Below, piece after piece: positions 9,016-18,453 of a DNA stretch of 64,000 nt. Every line of letters begins with the position of its first letter. The first letter of the stretch is position 1. The stretch is taken from contig NZ_LZEW01000023.1 in assembly GCF_001676155.1 (NCBI RefSeq), positions 361,725 through 425,724 on the forward strand, read 5' to 3'. This DNA comes from Morganella psychrotolerans. Lineage in GTDB: Bacteria > Pseudomonadota > Gammaproteobacteria > Enterobacterales > Enterobacteriaceae. The translations under genes and the position numbers were made by a program. The notes below the pieces were generated by a model that did not search any database, had not been told where the DNA came from, and saw nothing but the letters and a program-made list of their open reading frames with translations.

Positions 9016-9801
9016 CTATGACACTGCTTCCAGCGGGGGTTCCTGCGTAATATCAATTTGTGTGGCAGCAAATGACAGAACCTGATGCAGATTAACCACA
9101 TCCCCGATTACAATCAGTGCCGGCGGATGCAATTTAAGGCGCGCGGCTTCGTCCGGTAATGTAGTCAGTGTGCCGGTAACCACCTGCTGACGCTGCTGGC
9201 TTGCATACATTACAACCGCCGCCGGGGTATCAGGTGATTTTCCGTTGTCGATTAATAACTGACTGATTTCTGCCAGGCGGGTCATTCCCATCAGAATAAC
9301 CAGCGTGCCACTTAGTGCGGCCAGTGCCTGCCAGTTCTGAGGCTCATTCCCCTGACACATGTGTCCGGTAACTACGTGGAAGCTGGATGCGTGATCGCGG
9401 TGTGTGACCGGGATCCCCGCGTAAGCCAGCCCGCCGATAGAGGAACTGATCCCCGGGATGACTTCAAAATCCAGCCCTTTTTGTGCCAGTGATTCTGCTT
9501 CTTCACCGCCACGGCCAAATACATACGGATCCCCGCCTTTCAGACGGACAACATTTTTGCCTTCTGACGCATATTTTACCAGAATGTCGTTAATTTCATC
9601 CTGCGGAACCGGATGATGGTTCGGTGTTTTGCCGACATTAATAATTTTGCATCCGGACGGCGCGCAAGTGATCAACTCAGGATTGACAAGACGGTCATGC
9701 ACTAATACTTCGGCATGGCGTATACAATGAAGTCCCTTAACGGTAATTAATGATGCATCTCCGGGTCCGGCTCCGACAAGCCATACTTTACCTTCGCTCA
9801 T
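9016..9801 (-). CDS. cobA: Uroporphyrinogen-III C-methyltransferase (SUMT)
   Basis: SAM-dependent bis-methylation of uroporphyrinogen III to precorrin-2, the branch point to sirohaem and cobalamin. Tetrapyrrole methylase motifs: VGAGPGDASLIT (residues 9-20), VRLKGGDPYVFGRGGEE (about 87), IPGISSS and GIPVTHRDHASSF. 261 residues, i.e. a methyltransferase-only enzyme without the CysG dehydrogenase domain (that domain is the gene at 5387-6043). Likely first gene of cobA-cobD-pduX, divergent from cbiA. The name cobA follows Pseudomonas usage; the Salmonella cobA adenosyltransferase is the btuR gene here. Confidence 0.94.
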   Translation of the reverse strand: MSEGKVWLVGAGPGDASLITVKGLHCIRHAEVLVHDRLVNPELITCAPSGCKIINVGKTPNHHPVPQDEINDILVKYASEGKNVVRLKGGDPYVFGRGGEEAESLAQKGLDFEVIPGISSSIGGLAYAGIPVTHRDHASSFHVVTGHMCQGNEPQNWQALAALSGTLVILMGMTRLAEISQLLIDNGKSPDTPAAVVMYASQQRQQVVTGTLTTLPDEAARLKLHPPALIVIGDVVNLHQVLSFAATQIDITQEPPLEAVS

Positions 9802-10295
9802 TTTATTGCCTTATCAATTAAAGTAATCAACAGAAAGAAACAACATCATTGTTATCATCATCATTTGCGTTAGTAATACTCACACCCTGACGACTATTAA
9901 AAATACGTCTTATTAATGATGTCTTAATAGATGAACAGCAGTATTAATTAATCATTACCGATATTCTTTGATCTGCTCACGATAAATGCTTAATAAAGAC
10001 AACTCTGTTTAATATTTTGTATTATTGAATAATAACAGAAAAAAAATACATGATTCACGTCTCAATAATACGTTCACGCTACGGAAGAGTTCATACGAAA
10101 AAAATCAAGAAGTTTCATGATTTTCAAGTGCATGAAATAAATGATTTTTTACATAACCCACCTAAAACAAAGTCATCACCAACAACAAATAGATTACCAT
10201 TATTTTATTTTAAACTAACAACTTACGATAACGGTAATATTTATTTTACATATTAATACCTATTTGTGAAATTAAATAGATCTACTTTTATTTGT

Positions 10296-10312
10296 CTTGA
10301 TCACAAATCAAG
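10296..10312. promoter_or_regulatory. FNR-like palindrome with 5-nt spacer
   Basis: CTTGAT-CACAA-ATCAAG, a perfect 6+5+6 inverted repeat. FNR sites are TTGAT-N4-ATCAA, so the spacer is one base too long; binding is uncertain. Anaerobic control would make sense for an oxygen-sensitive pathway (inference). It lies about 290 bp before the cbiA start. Confidence 0.35.
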
Positions 10313-10318
10313 TATTTA

Positions 10319-10334
10319 TGTGAACAACATCACA
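10319..10334. promoter_or_regulatory. CRP (cAMP receptor protein) binding-site candidate
   Basis: TGTGA-ACAACA-TCACA matches both CRP half-sites exactly with the standard 6-bp spacer. It lies about 266 bp upstream of the cbiA ATG and about 520 bp from the cobA start. CRP control of cob operons is known in Salmonella; which promoter this site serves here is not visible. Confidence 0.6.
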
Positions 10335-10519
10335 AACTGCAATATGTCGATATATAAAAACAGAGTTTTATGTTTTATTAAACCCGAATATAAATAGCCG
10401 TAACAAATTTACTATATCAAAAATCGGCAATGTTAATTAAATGATCATTAATTTTTTCATGTCGCTGTTCAGCATTTTTCATTTTGCTAATGATCATGAA
10501 AATAAAAAGACAGTCACCG

Positions 10520-10543
10520 GGTTAATTTATTTAACCTTTTTTT
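10520..10543 (+). terminator. Possible attenuator upstream of cbiA
   Basis: GGTTAA-TTTAT-TTAACC followed by TTTTTTT, ending 56 bp before the cbiA ATG. The stem is short and AU-rich, so termination would be weak; it could be an attenuator in the leader or chance. Confidence 0.3.
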
Positions 10544-10599
10544 GCTTTCCTGTTATCAGGACGTTTTTTTTGGCAACAATATAGTGTCAAAGGTAGCGT

Positions 10600-11985
10600 A
10601 TGAATAAGGCACAAAAACAGGTTTTTGTTATTGCCGGAACCAGTAGTGGTTGCGGTAAAACCACCATTACGCTGGGAATTATGCGGGCACTGAGTGCGCG
10701 CGGACTGACTGTTCAGCCCTGCAAAGTTGGTCCTGACTATCTCGACAGCAGTTGGCACACCACAGTGACCGGTGTCCCCTCCCGTAATCTGGACGCCTTT
10801 ATGCTGCCGGAATCCATCCTGACTTCTCAGTTTCATCATTATATGCAGGATAAAGACGCCGGTGTTATTGAAGGCGTGATGGGACTTTATGATGGTTTTG
10901 GTACCGATCCGCACTATTGCAGTACTGCCGCGATGGCAAAACAACTCGGCTGCCCGGTCATCTTACTGGTCGACGGCAAAGCGGTTTCCACGTCGATTGC
11001 CGCCACTGTTATGGGTTTTCAGCATTTCGACCCGACACTGAATATTGCCGGTGTGCTGATTAACCGGGTCAACAGCGACAACCACTATCAACTTCTGAAA
11101 CACGCAATTGAACATTATTGCGATATACCTGTTCTCGGCTATATTCCGGTTATGGCAGATATTGAACTGCCTTCCCGCCACCTGGGGCTTATTCCGCCAC
11201 AGGAGCAGACACAACAGACAGAGCGCTGGCAGCGGCTGGCTGAACAGATTGAAAAAACAACTGATATCAACACGTTACTCACACTCACACAATGGCAGGC
11301 ACCGCAGACCTGCACCGCACCGGTACTGACCACCCCGGACGCCGGACGCGGGCTGACCGTCGCAGTTGCACAGGATGCCGCGTTTAACTTCTATTATCCC
11401 GATAATCTGGATCTCATCCGCCATTGTGGCGCAGAAATCATCACTTTCAGCCCGCTGCATGACAAAAAACTGCCTGACGCATGCGATATGATTTATATCG
11501 GCGGGGGATATCCGGAAGTTTACGCAGAGCAACTGTCCGCCAATAAAGAGATGCGGGATGCGTTACTTGCCGCCCACCAGCGCGGTGTTCCTGTTTATGC
11601 GGAATGCGGCGGTCTGATGTATCTCGGTGATACCCTGACCGACAGCAACAACCAGACTTACCCGATGACCGGCATTATCAGCGGACACAGCACAATGGGT
11701 AACCGTCTCAAACGTTTCGGCTACTGTGAGGGAACCGCGCTGACGGACACCACACTGGTTAAAGCCGGTGATCGCCTGCGCGGGCATGAGTTCCATTATT
11801 CTGATTTCATGACTGATCTGCCTCCTGCGTTTGAATTTATCAAAGAGCGCGACGGCGAAGTACAAAAGCGCTGGACTGGCGGTTATCAGGTCGGAAATAC
11901 CTTTGCCGGTTATTTGCATGTGCATTTTGCCCAGCGTCCCGGATTACTCGATCACTGGTTCTCTCTTGCGCGGGGCGTGTTATGA
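10600..11985 (+). CDS. cbiA: Cobyrinate a,c-diamide synthase CbiA
   Basis: Amidates the a and c carboxylates of cobyrinic acid using glutamine and ATP. 461 residues: the N-terminal DTB-synthetase-like domain has P-loop GTSSGCGKTT (residues about 13-22), and the C-terminal class I glutamine amidotransferase-like domain has the nucleophile motif AECGGLMYLG (Cys near 336). First gene of the long cbi operon; ATG is preceded by AAGGTAG. Its stop overlaps the cbiB start (ATGA). Confidence 0.97.
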   Translation: MNKAQKQVFVIAGTSSGCGKTTITLGIMRALSARGLTVQPCKVGPDYLDSSWHTTVTGVPSRNLDAFMLPESILTSQFHHYMQDKDAGVIEGVMGLYDGFGTDPHYCSTAAMAKQLGCPVILLVDGKAVSTSIAATVMGFQHFDPTLNIAGVLINRVNSDNHYQLLKHAIEHYCDIPVLGYIPVMADIELPSRHLGLIPPQEQTQQTERWQRLAEQIEKTTDINTLLTLTQWQAPQTCTAPVLTTPDAGRGLTVAVAQDAAFNFYYPDNLDLIRHCGAEIITFSPLHDKKLPDACDMIYIGGGYPEVYAEQLSANKEMRDALLAAHQRGVPVYAECGGLMYLGDTLTDSNNQTYPMTGIISGHSTMGNRLKRFGYCEGTALTDTTLVKAGDRLRGHEFHYSDFMTDLPPAFEFIKERDGEVQKRWTGGYQVGNTFAGYLHVHFAQRPGLLDHWFSLARGVL

Positions 11986-12941
11986 CACTGCTCAGCTGGC
12001 TGCTTGCCTTTCTCCTCGACTGGCGCCTCGGTGACCCGGAGCACTGGCCGCACCCTATCCGCTGGATTGGCAATGCTATCCGCAAAACAGAAAGTATGAT
12101 CCGCAGCCGCTGCCGGAGTGACGCCGCACTGCGCCGGGGCGGTATCGTATTGTGGATTGTGATTGTCGGCGGCACCTGGATTATCAGCTACGCCATGCTG
12201 GCGCTGGCCTTTTATCTCGAAACCAGTCTCGGCTGGCTGGTTACTGTCTGGATGACTTACACCGCGCTGGCAACCCGCTGTTTACAGGACTCAGCCATGC
12301 GGGTGTATCACGCCCTGAAAGCCGGGAACTTAGCCGAAAGCCGCGAAAAACTCTCATGGATTGTCGGGCGGGACACCAGCGAACTGATGCCACCGCAAAT
12401 CACCCGGGCAGTCACTGAAACGGTTGCAGAAAATACCGTCGATGGCGTGATAGCTCCGCTGTTCTTCTTATTACTCGGCGGCGCACCACTGGCGATGGCA
12501 TACAAAGCTGTCAATACCCTGGATTCCATGGTCGGCTATAAAAATGATAAATACCGCGATATCGGGATGTTTTCCGCCCGCGCGGATGATGTTGCCAATT
12601 ATATTCCGGCACGCCTGAGCTGGCTGCTGTTCACCTTTGCCGCCCGCATCTTAAAACTCAATAACCGACTCGCTTACACCACCGGACTGCGCGACCACGC
12701 CAATCACCGCAGCCCGAACAGCGGCTGGTCAGAAGCAACGGTTGCCGGTGCGCTCGGTGTCCGCCTCGGCGGTCCGAATACCTATTTTGGTCAGTTAGTT
12801 GACAAACCATGGCTCGGCGACGATACGCGGGAAATTAATGCAGACGATATTCTCAGCACCATCCGGTTGATGTGGGTTGCTTCCTCCGCCGCGCTGGCAC
12901 TGTTTGCTGTCGTTTATCTTCTGTCACAGTGGATTTTGTAA
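11982..12941 (+). CDS. cbiB: Adenosylcobinamide-phosphate synthase CbiB
   Basis: Inner-membrane enzyme joining aminopropanol phosphate (from CobD) to adenosylcobyric acid. 319 residues with several hydrophobic membrane segments (about 1-15, 50-75, 155-175, 295-315). Family motifs near the N-terminus, DWRLGDPEHWPHPIRWIG, and TVAENTVDGVIAPLFF near 150 are clear. Four-base ATGA overlap with cbiA; cbiC follows after 6 bp. Confidence 0.96.
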   Translation: MTLLSWLLAFLLDWRLGDPEHWPHPIRWIGNAIRKTESMIRSRCRSDAALRRGGIVLWIVIVGGTWIISYAMLALAFYLETSLGWLVTVWMTYTALATRCLQDSAMRVYHALKAGNLAESREKLSWIVGRDTSELMPPQITRAVTETVAENTVDGVIAPLFFLLLGGAPLAMAYKAVNTLDSMVGYKNDKYRDIGMFSARADDVANYIPARLSWLLFTFAARILKLNNRLAYTTGLRDHANHRSPNSGWSEATVAGALGVRLGGPNTYFGQLVDKPWLGDDTREINADDILSTIRLMWVASSAALALFAVVYLLSQWIL

Positions 12942-12947
12942 GGGAAA

Positions 12948-13580
12948 ATGATGAGTTATATACAACAACCGCAGGAAATCGAAAAAAACAGTTTCCTGAT
13001 CATTGATGACATTATCCGGGATTCGCGTCCGGAGTACCGCTTTACCAGTGATGATCACGCCGCCATTATCAAGCGCGCTATCCACACAACGGCTGACTTT
13101 GACTGGCTGGATATTCTGCATTTTTCTGAGGGTGTGATTGAGACTCTCCGCGACGGTATCGCCCGCGGTTGTACTCTTTATACCGATACCACCATGGCGC
13201 TGTCAGGGATCAATAAAAACCGCCTGGCGCAATATGGCTCAGAGTGCCGCTGCTATGTCAGCGACCCGCGTGTGGTTGCCGCAGCAAAAGCACAGCAAAT
13301 CACCCGTTCGATGGCAGCGGTTGATATCGCTATGCAGGAGCCGGGTGAGAAAATTTTCGTCTTCGGTAATGCGCCGACCGCGCTGTTCCGGGTTATGGAG
13401 CATGCAGAAAAACCGGTTGCCGTTGTCGGTGTCCCGGTCGGTTTTGTGGGCGCGGCAGAATCAAAAGATGCGCTGGCAGCAAGCGATTTGCCGTGCATCG
13501 CCGCCCTCGGGCGCAAAGGTGGCAGTAATGTTGCCGCCGCGATTATTAACGCCATCCTCTACCGGATGCCGGAGGCGTAA
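12948..13580 (+). CDS. cbiC: Cobalt-precorrin-8 methylmutase CbiC
   Basis: Moves the C-11 methyl to C-12 to give cobyrinic acid. 210 residues, standard length. Conserved [15 protein letters not shown] catalytic His segment is present as [12 protein letters not shown] (about residue 43), with [12 protein letters not shown] and [14 protein letters not shown] towards the C-terminus. It contains an A7 tract (about 12982-12988) that stays in frame as Glu-Lys-Asn, showing that not all long A runs here are disrupted. Confidence 0.96.
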   Translation: MMSYIQQPQEIEKNSFLIIDDIIRDSRPEYRFTSDDHAAIIKRAIHTTADFDWLDILHFSEGVIETLRDGIARGCTLYTDTTMALSGINKNRLAQYGSECRCYVSDPRVVAAAKAQQITRSMAAVDIAMQEPGEKIFVFGNAPTALFRVMEHAEKPVAVVGVPVGFVGAAESKDALAASDLPCIAALGRKGGSNVAAAIINAILYRMPEA

Positions 13581-13582
13581 TC

Positions 13583-14740
13583 ATGACGCAGGAAAACACC
13601 ACAGCCACAGATGACAACGGAACCGGTGTTGTCTGGCACAAGGGCAAAGCACTGCGTAAAGGTTATACAACCGGCTCCTGTGCAACAGCGGCGGCGAAAG
13701 TCGCTGCGCTGATGGTGTTGCGTCAGGAAGTTATTCAGCAGGTTTCTATCGTCACACCTTCCGGTGTTGCGCTGTCCCTGAATGTGGAAGAGCCGCTGAT
13801 TTGCGGACAAACCGCCACCGCCGCTATCCGCAAAGATGGCGGTGATGATATTGATGCCACTCACGGTATGCTGATTTTTGCCCGTGTGGTTATCAATGAC
13901 AGCGGAATCATCACCTTAGATGGTGGTGAAGGAGTCGGGCGGGTGACAAAAGTCGGGGTCGGGCTGCCGATTGGTGATGCCGCGATCAACAAAACCCCGC
14001 GCCAGACAATCGAAGCGGCAGTCCGTGAAGCCATCGGACCAAACCGGGGCGCAGATGTCACGATTTTTGCCCCCGAAGGCGAAGAGCGCGCGAAAAAAAA
14101 CCTATAACGGACGCTCGGTATTCTCGGCGGGATCTCCGTTATCGGTACCAGCGGCATTGTCACACCTATGTCGGAAGAGAGCTGGAAGCGATCGCTCTCC
14201 ATTGAATTAGAGATGAAACGTGCGCAGGGTCTGACGCGGATCTTTTTAGTGCCGGGCAACCACGGCGAGCGTTTTGTTAATGAACAGCTCGGGCTGGACG
14301 GCAACTATGTCGTCACCATGAGTAATTTTGTGGGTTACATGTTGCAGGAAGTCACGCGGCTGAAATTCGAACATGTCGTGATCCTCGGGCATTTCGGCAA
14401 GCTGGTTAAAATCGCCGCCGGTATTTTCCACACTCACAGCCATATTGCGGATGCGAGGATGGAAACACTCATTTCAAATCTTGCTTTAATCGGCGCACCG
14501 CTCTCCCTGTTACAGGAAGTTGACGACTGCACCACAACAGAAGCGGCAATTGAGCTTATCAATGCACAGGGCTTTCAGGCGGTTTACCCGCGTATTGCAG
14601 AGAAAATCTGCGACCGTGTTAATCAGATGCTGCGCTTTTCTGATTCCCCGCCGCAATGCGATGCCATTTTGTTCTCATTTGATAATCAGGTGCTGGGGAC
14701 AAACCGTCCGCTGAGCGCCATTACGGAGGGATTCCGATGA
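13583..14740 (+). pseudogene. cbiD: Cobalt-precorrin-5B C1-methyltransferase CbiD, interrupted as sequenced (two compensating indels)
   Basis: Methylates C-1 during corrin-ring contraction. The N-terminal part ([17 protein letters not shown], about residues 32-48) and the C-terminal part ([33 protein letters not shown]) are in the same frame, but an in-frame TAA sits at 14105-14107. The expected family reading [16 protein letters not shown] is recovered if the A8 run at 14093-14100 is A7 and one C is added near 14114 (GGACGCCTCGG). So +1 and -1 changes about 15 bp apart cancel except for the stop. Full length would be about 385 residues. The double change favours sequence error or recent decay. 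Confidence 0.92.
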
Positions 14741-15351
14741 TTTATGTAACCGGCGTGGGTCCGGGGTCACAGGCGTATCTGACCCGGCGGGCAACAGATG
14801 CAATTTCCGGCGCGGATATTTTAATCGGCGGACAGCGTCACCTGAATGAATTTGCCGATCTGCATGTTGAAACCAAAGTGATTGATGCCGATGTCAGCGG
14901 GCTGATGCACTGGATAGCGGAACGTCTTAATCAACGTATTGTGATCCTCGCATCCGGCGACCCGATGTATTTCGGTATCGGCAAACGAATTTGTGACACC
15001 TTTTCACCGGAGCAAGTGCAGATAATCCCGGGGATTAGCTCGGTGCAGTATCTGTGCGCCAAAGTGGGCATGGATATGAATGATATCTATCTCACCAGCA
15101 GCCATAACCGCTGTCCGGATTTTGACTGGCTGCTCGGACATGAGCGCATTGGTATGGTCACAGACAAAAACATCGGTCCCAAAGAAATTGCCGCTGAGAT
15201 TATTCAGCGCCGCCAGAACCGCCGCCTGATAATTGGTGAGAATTTGTCGATGCGAAATGAGCGGATAAGCATTCTTAATGCAGATGAGGTCATGGGCGAT
15301 TACGACATGAATGTGGTGTTAATCGACAAAAAAGGCAGTGAGGTTTACTGA
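14737..15351 (+). CDS. cbiE: Cobalt-precorrin-7 C5-methyltransferase CbiE
   Basis: Tetrapyrrole methylase, 204 residues. Family motifs: [12 protein letters not shown] (about 5-16), [15 protein letters not shown] (about 70) and [14 protein letters not shown] (about 93). CbiE methylates C-5 while the separate CbiT acts at C-15; in aerobic organisms the two are fused as CobL, here they are adjacent genes sharing one base between stop and start (15351). Confidence 0.95.
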   Translation: MIYVTGVGPGSQAYLTRRATDAISGADILIGGQRHLNEFADLHVETKVIDADVSGLMHWIAERLNQRIVILASGDPMYFGIGKRICDTFSPEQVQIIPGISSVQYLCAKVGMDMNDIYLTSSHNRCPDFDWLLGHERIGMVTDKNIGPKEIAAEIIQRRQNRRLIIGENLSMRNERISILNADEVMGDYDMNVVLIDKKGSEVY

Positions 15352-15920
15352 TGAAAGATGAACTTTTTCTGCGCGGGCAACAAATCCCGATGACCAAAGA
15401 GCCGGTGCGGGCGCTTGCGCTCTCACGGCTGGATTTACAGGGCGCTGCGCGTCTGATTGATGTGGGCGCGGGTACCGGCAGCATTGCTATTGAAGCGGCA
15501 CTAAGCTATCCGGCGCTGGATATTATTGCCATCGAGAAAAAACCGGACGCCGTCGCACTTATCAAAGAGAACTGCCGCCACTTTCAGTGCCCGCAGATCC
15601 GCCTGATTGAAGCCTATGCGCCGGTGGACGTCGCCGAAAAAGCAGATGCCGTATTTGTCGGCGGCACCGGCGGCAATCTCACAGAGATTATCGACTGGTC
15701 GCTTGACCATCTGCATAACGACGGCACCCTGGTCATGACCTTTATCCTGCTGGATAACCTGACGCAGGCGATTACCCATCTGAAACAGTGCGAAGTCACT
15801 GAGCTGGATTGCTGTGAATTACAGGCAGGTCACATGACCACGCTCGGACACAGTTACTATTTTAAACCGAATAACCCTACCTATCTTATTTCCTGTCGTA
15901 AGGAGGCCCGTTGTGGCTGA
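15351..15920 (+). CDS. cbiT: Cobalt-precorrin-6B C15-methyltransferase (decarboxylating) CbiT
   Basis: Class I Rossmann SAM methyltransferase that methylates C-15 and removes the C-12 acetate carboxyl. 189 residues. N-terminal [21 protein letters not shown] motif [16 protein letters not shown] (about residues 37-52), and [12 protein letters not shown] (about 105) are diagnostic. The last codons carry the AAGGAGG that serves as the cbiF ribosome-binding site. Confidence 0.95.
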   Translation: MKDELFLRGQQIPMTKEPVRALALSRLDLQGAARLIDVGAGTGSIAIEAALSYPALDIIAIEKKPDAVALIKENCRHFQCPQIRLIEAYAPVDVAEKADAVFVGGTGGNLTEIIDWSLDHLHNDGTLVMTFILLDNLTQAITHLKQCEVTELDCCELQAGHMTTLGHSYYFKPNNPTYLISCRKEARCG

Positions 15921-16692
15921 ACAGTTTGACCACCAAAAAGTCTGGTTTGTGGGCGCCGGTCCCGGGGATATCAGTCTTATCACCCTGAAAGGCTACCGTA
16001 TATTACAGCAGGCTGACATCGTCATTTATGCCGGATCACTGATTAACACAGAGCTTCTGGATTACTGCAAAGACGGTGTTGTCAGCTATGACAGCGCGGG
16101 CATGACCCTGGACGATATCATCACTGTCATGGTTGATGGTGTGAAAAGTAACAAACTGGTGGTGCGCTTACAGACCGGCGACCTCTCCATTTACGGCTCT
16201 ATCCGCGAACAGGGCGAAGTGCTTAATGAGCACAATATCGGCTTCAGTGCTATCCCGGGCGTCAGTTCTTTCCTGGGCGCTGCCGCAGAACTGGGCGTGG
16301 AATATACCGTCCCTGAAGTGTCACAAAGCCTGATTATCACCCGCATCGAAGGCCGCACGCCGATGCCGCCGAAAGAGAGTCTGCGCAGCTTTGCCGCTCA
16401 CCAGACCTCTATGGCGATTTTCCTCTCCGTACAGGATATCTCCGGTGTGGTTGAACAATTAACCGAGGGCGGTTATCCGATCGAAACTCCGGTTGCCGTC
16501 GTATATAAAGCCACCTGGCCTGACTGTCAGGTGCTGCGCAGCACGCTGGAAGATATCACTGTCGCGGTACGTAATGCGAAAATCCGCAAAACTGCTCTGA
16601 TTCTGGTCGGTCCGTTCCTGGGCAACGAATACCATTATTCCAAACTGTACGATGCAGGCTTCAGCCATGAATACCGGAAAGCCACAGAGTAA
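15913..16692 (+). CDS. cbiF: Cobalt-precorrin-4 C11-methyltransferase CbiF
   Basis: Tetrapyrrole methylase adding the C-11 methyl. 259 residues from a GTG start preceded by AAGGAGGCCCGTT inside cbiT (8-bp overlap). Motifs: [18 protein letters not shown] (about residues 10-27), [16 protein letters not shown] (about 86) and [15 protein letters not shown]. Uses the A-ring-contracted pathway precursor with cbiG downstream. Confidence 0.95.
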   Translation: MAEQFDHQKVWFVGAGPGDISLITLKGYRILQQADIVIYAGSLINTELLDYCKDGVVSYDSAGMTLDDIITVMVDGVKSNKLVVRLQTGDLSIYGSIREQGEVLNEHNIGFSAIPGVSSFLGAAAELGVEYTVPEVSQSLIITRIEGRTPMPPKESLRSFAAHQTSMAIFLSVQDISGVVEQLTEGGYPIETPVAVVYKATWPDCQVLRSTLEDITVAVRNAKIRKTALILVGPFLGNEYHYSKLYDAGFSHEYRKATE

Positions 16693-17734
16693 GCGCATTG
16701 CGCTGTTTTGCCTGACACCGGGCGGCAAAGCACTGGCGGAGAAAATCCGCCCGTTGCTACCGGTGGCTTGTTACACCAGCGAAAAACTGGTGTCGGAAGG
16801 CTTTGAGCCCTTTATCGGTGGTTTCAGAGCCTCGCTGCAACAGGCATTCCGTGATAACGATGCATTAATCGTAATTGGTGCAACCGGTATCACGGTGCGC
16901 GTTCTCGCGCCGGTAATTGAAGACAAAATGAGCGACCCTGCTGTCATTGTGATGGATGAAAAAGGGCAGTTTGTTATCAGCCTGCTCTCCGGACATCTCG
17001 GCGGCGCAAATGAACTGGCGGTCTGGCTGGCAGAGCGGATCGGCGGACAAGCGGTTATCACGACCGCTACTGATGTCAATCAGGTGACCAGCTTTGATCT
17101 GCTGGCACAAGAGATGGATGCCACGTTTACGGATTTCCGCCAAACCGTCAAAACCCTCAATCAGATGATGGTCAGCGGGCAGCGTATCGGGATCTGGTGG
17201 CATCCGGATGTTGCCGGTGAACAGGATAAGTACGCCACTCCCGGACTGATACAGGTGGATAACCTGCGCAATCTTCCGGAACTGGATGCGTTGGTGTGTG
17301 TAAGCTACCGCAGCGAAGAACTATTACTCTCAGTACCGGTTTATAAGCTTATTCCGCGCCGGATTATCGCGGGCATGGGTTGCCGGAAAGAAACCGCAAC
17401 TGAGGCGGTCCTGCACCTGTTTGCAGAGCAGTTGGCAGAAAATAATCTGCTGCCGCAGTCCGTCCGGGCTATCGGCAGCATCGAATTAAAAGCAGAAGAA
17501 CCGGCATTACTGGCACTCGCGGAGCATTACCGCGTGCCATTTACTGTTTTCAGTGCTGAAGAATTGTCGCCCGTTGCGGCGCAGTTCCCGGCATCCGAAT
17601 TTGTTAAGAAAACCGTGGGCGTAGGGAGTGTTTCCCAACCGGTGGCATGGCTGATGAGCCGTGGTCACCTGATCGGGCAAACCCGTAAAGACCAGGGGAT
17701 CACCATTACGTTAGGAGCAGAAATAATATGTTAA
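16667..17734 (+). CDS. cbiG: Cobalt-precorrin-5A hydrolase CbiG
   Basis: Opens the delta-lactone and releases acetaldehyde during ring contraction. About 355 residues from ATG 16667 ([20 protein letters not shown]), which matches the Salmonella N-terminus; the frame is open five codons earlier. Conserved segments: [45 protein letters not shown], the central [11 protein letters not shown], and the C-terminal [13 protein letters not shown]. Overlaps cbiF by 26 bp and cbiH by 7 bp. Confidence 0.94.
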   Translation: MNTGKPQSKRIALFCLTPGGKALAEKIRPLLPVACYTSEKLVSEGFEPFIGGFRASLQQAFRDNDALIVIGATGITVRVLAPVIEDKMSDPAVIVMDEKGQFVISLLSGHLGGANELAVWLAERIGGQAVITTATDVNQVTSFDLLAQEMDATFTDFRQTVKTLNQMMVSGQRIGIWWHPDVAGEQDKYATPGLIQVDNLRNLPELDALVCVSYRSEELLLSVPVYKLIPRRIIAGMGCRKETATEAVLHLFAEQLAENNLLPQSVRAIGSIELKAEEPALLALAEHYRVPFTVFSAEELSPVAAQFPASEFVKKTVGVGSVSQPVAWLMSRGHLIGQTRKDQGITITLGAEIIC

Positions 17735-18453
17735 CCGTTATAGGCATTGGTCCCGGCAGCGAAGCCATGATGACCGGGGAAGCCATCGCCGCACTGAAAG
17801 AAGCGGAAGTGGTTGTGGGATATAAAACCTATACCCATCTGGTGAAACCTCTGGTAGGCGATAAAGAAGTGATCAAAACCGGGATGTGTAAAGAGATTGA
17901 GCGCTGCCGTCTGGCAATCGATCTGGCACAGGAAGGTAAAAACGTTGCGATGGTATGCAGCGGTGACGCCGGTATTTACGGCATGGCGGGGCTTATCCTC
18001 GAAATTGTCACCAAAGAAAAACGTGATATCAAAGTGCGCGTCGTGCCGGGCATTACCGCCAGTATCGCTGCCGCATCCCTGCTGGGTGCGCCGCTGATGC
18101 ATGACTTTTGCCACATCAGCCTGAGTGACCTGCTGACGCCGTGGGAAGTCATCGAAAAACGTGTTATTGCAGCAGCTGATGCGGATTTTGTTATCTGTTT
18201 CTATAACCCGCGCAGCCATGGTCGTGAAGGTCACCTGGCGCGTGCATTTGAACTGATGGCGCCGTACAAAGCAGCCACAACGCCGGTCGGTGTTGTCAAA
18301 GCGGCAGCGCGTAAGAAAGAAGAGAAGTGGATAACCACCTTCGGTGAGATGGAATATGAGCGCGTTGATATGACAAGCCTGGTGATCGTCGGTAATAAAT
18401 CCACCTATATCAGTGATGATTTGATGATCACACCACGGGGATACGTACTGTGA
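17728..18453 (+). CDS. cbiH: Cobalt-precorrin-3B C17-methyltransferase CbiH
   Basis: Tetrapyrrole methylase that methylates C-17 and triggers ring contraction in the anaerobic pathway. 241 residues. Motifs: VIGIGPGSEAMMTGEA (about 4-19), VVGYKTYTHLVKPL, VCSGDAGIYGMAGLI (about 75) and PGITASIAAASLLGAPLMHDFC. ATGA-type overlap with cbiJ downstream; start preceded by TTAGGAG. Confidence 0.96.
   Translation: MLTVIGIGPGSEAMMTGEAIAALKEAEVVVGYKTYTHLVKPLVGDKEVIKTGMCKEIERCRLAIDLAQEGKNVAMVCSGDAGIYGMAGLILEIVTKEKRDIKVRVVPGITASIAAASLLGAPLMHDFCHISLSDLLTPWEVIEKRVIAAADADFVICFYNPRSHGREGHLARAFELMAPYKAATTPVGVVKAAARKKEEKWITTFGEMEYERVDMTSLVIVGNKSTYISDDLMITPRGYVL

Larger units (their letters stand above)
9802..10599. 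other. Divergent control region between cobA (SUMT) and cbiA
   Basis: About 800 bp of AT-rich DNA separating the two arms of the B12 cluster. It contains a perfect-half CRP-type palindrome, an adjacent CTTGAT..ATCAAG palindrome and, close to cbiA, a weak stem followed by seven T (each listed separately). I found no B12-box or other cobalamin-riboswitch core on the cbiA side. A 68-codon AT-rich ORF at 10050-10256 is not convincing. Confidence 0.6.

Noticed and set aside
10050..10256. 68-codon plus-strand ORF in the cobA-cbiA divergent region
   Set aside because: AT-rich, low-complexity composition, no ribosome-binding site and no recognisable motif; lies in a regulatory gap.
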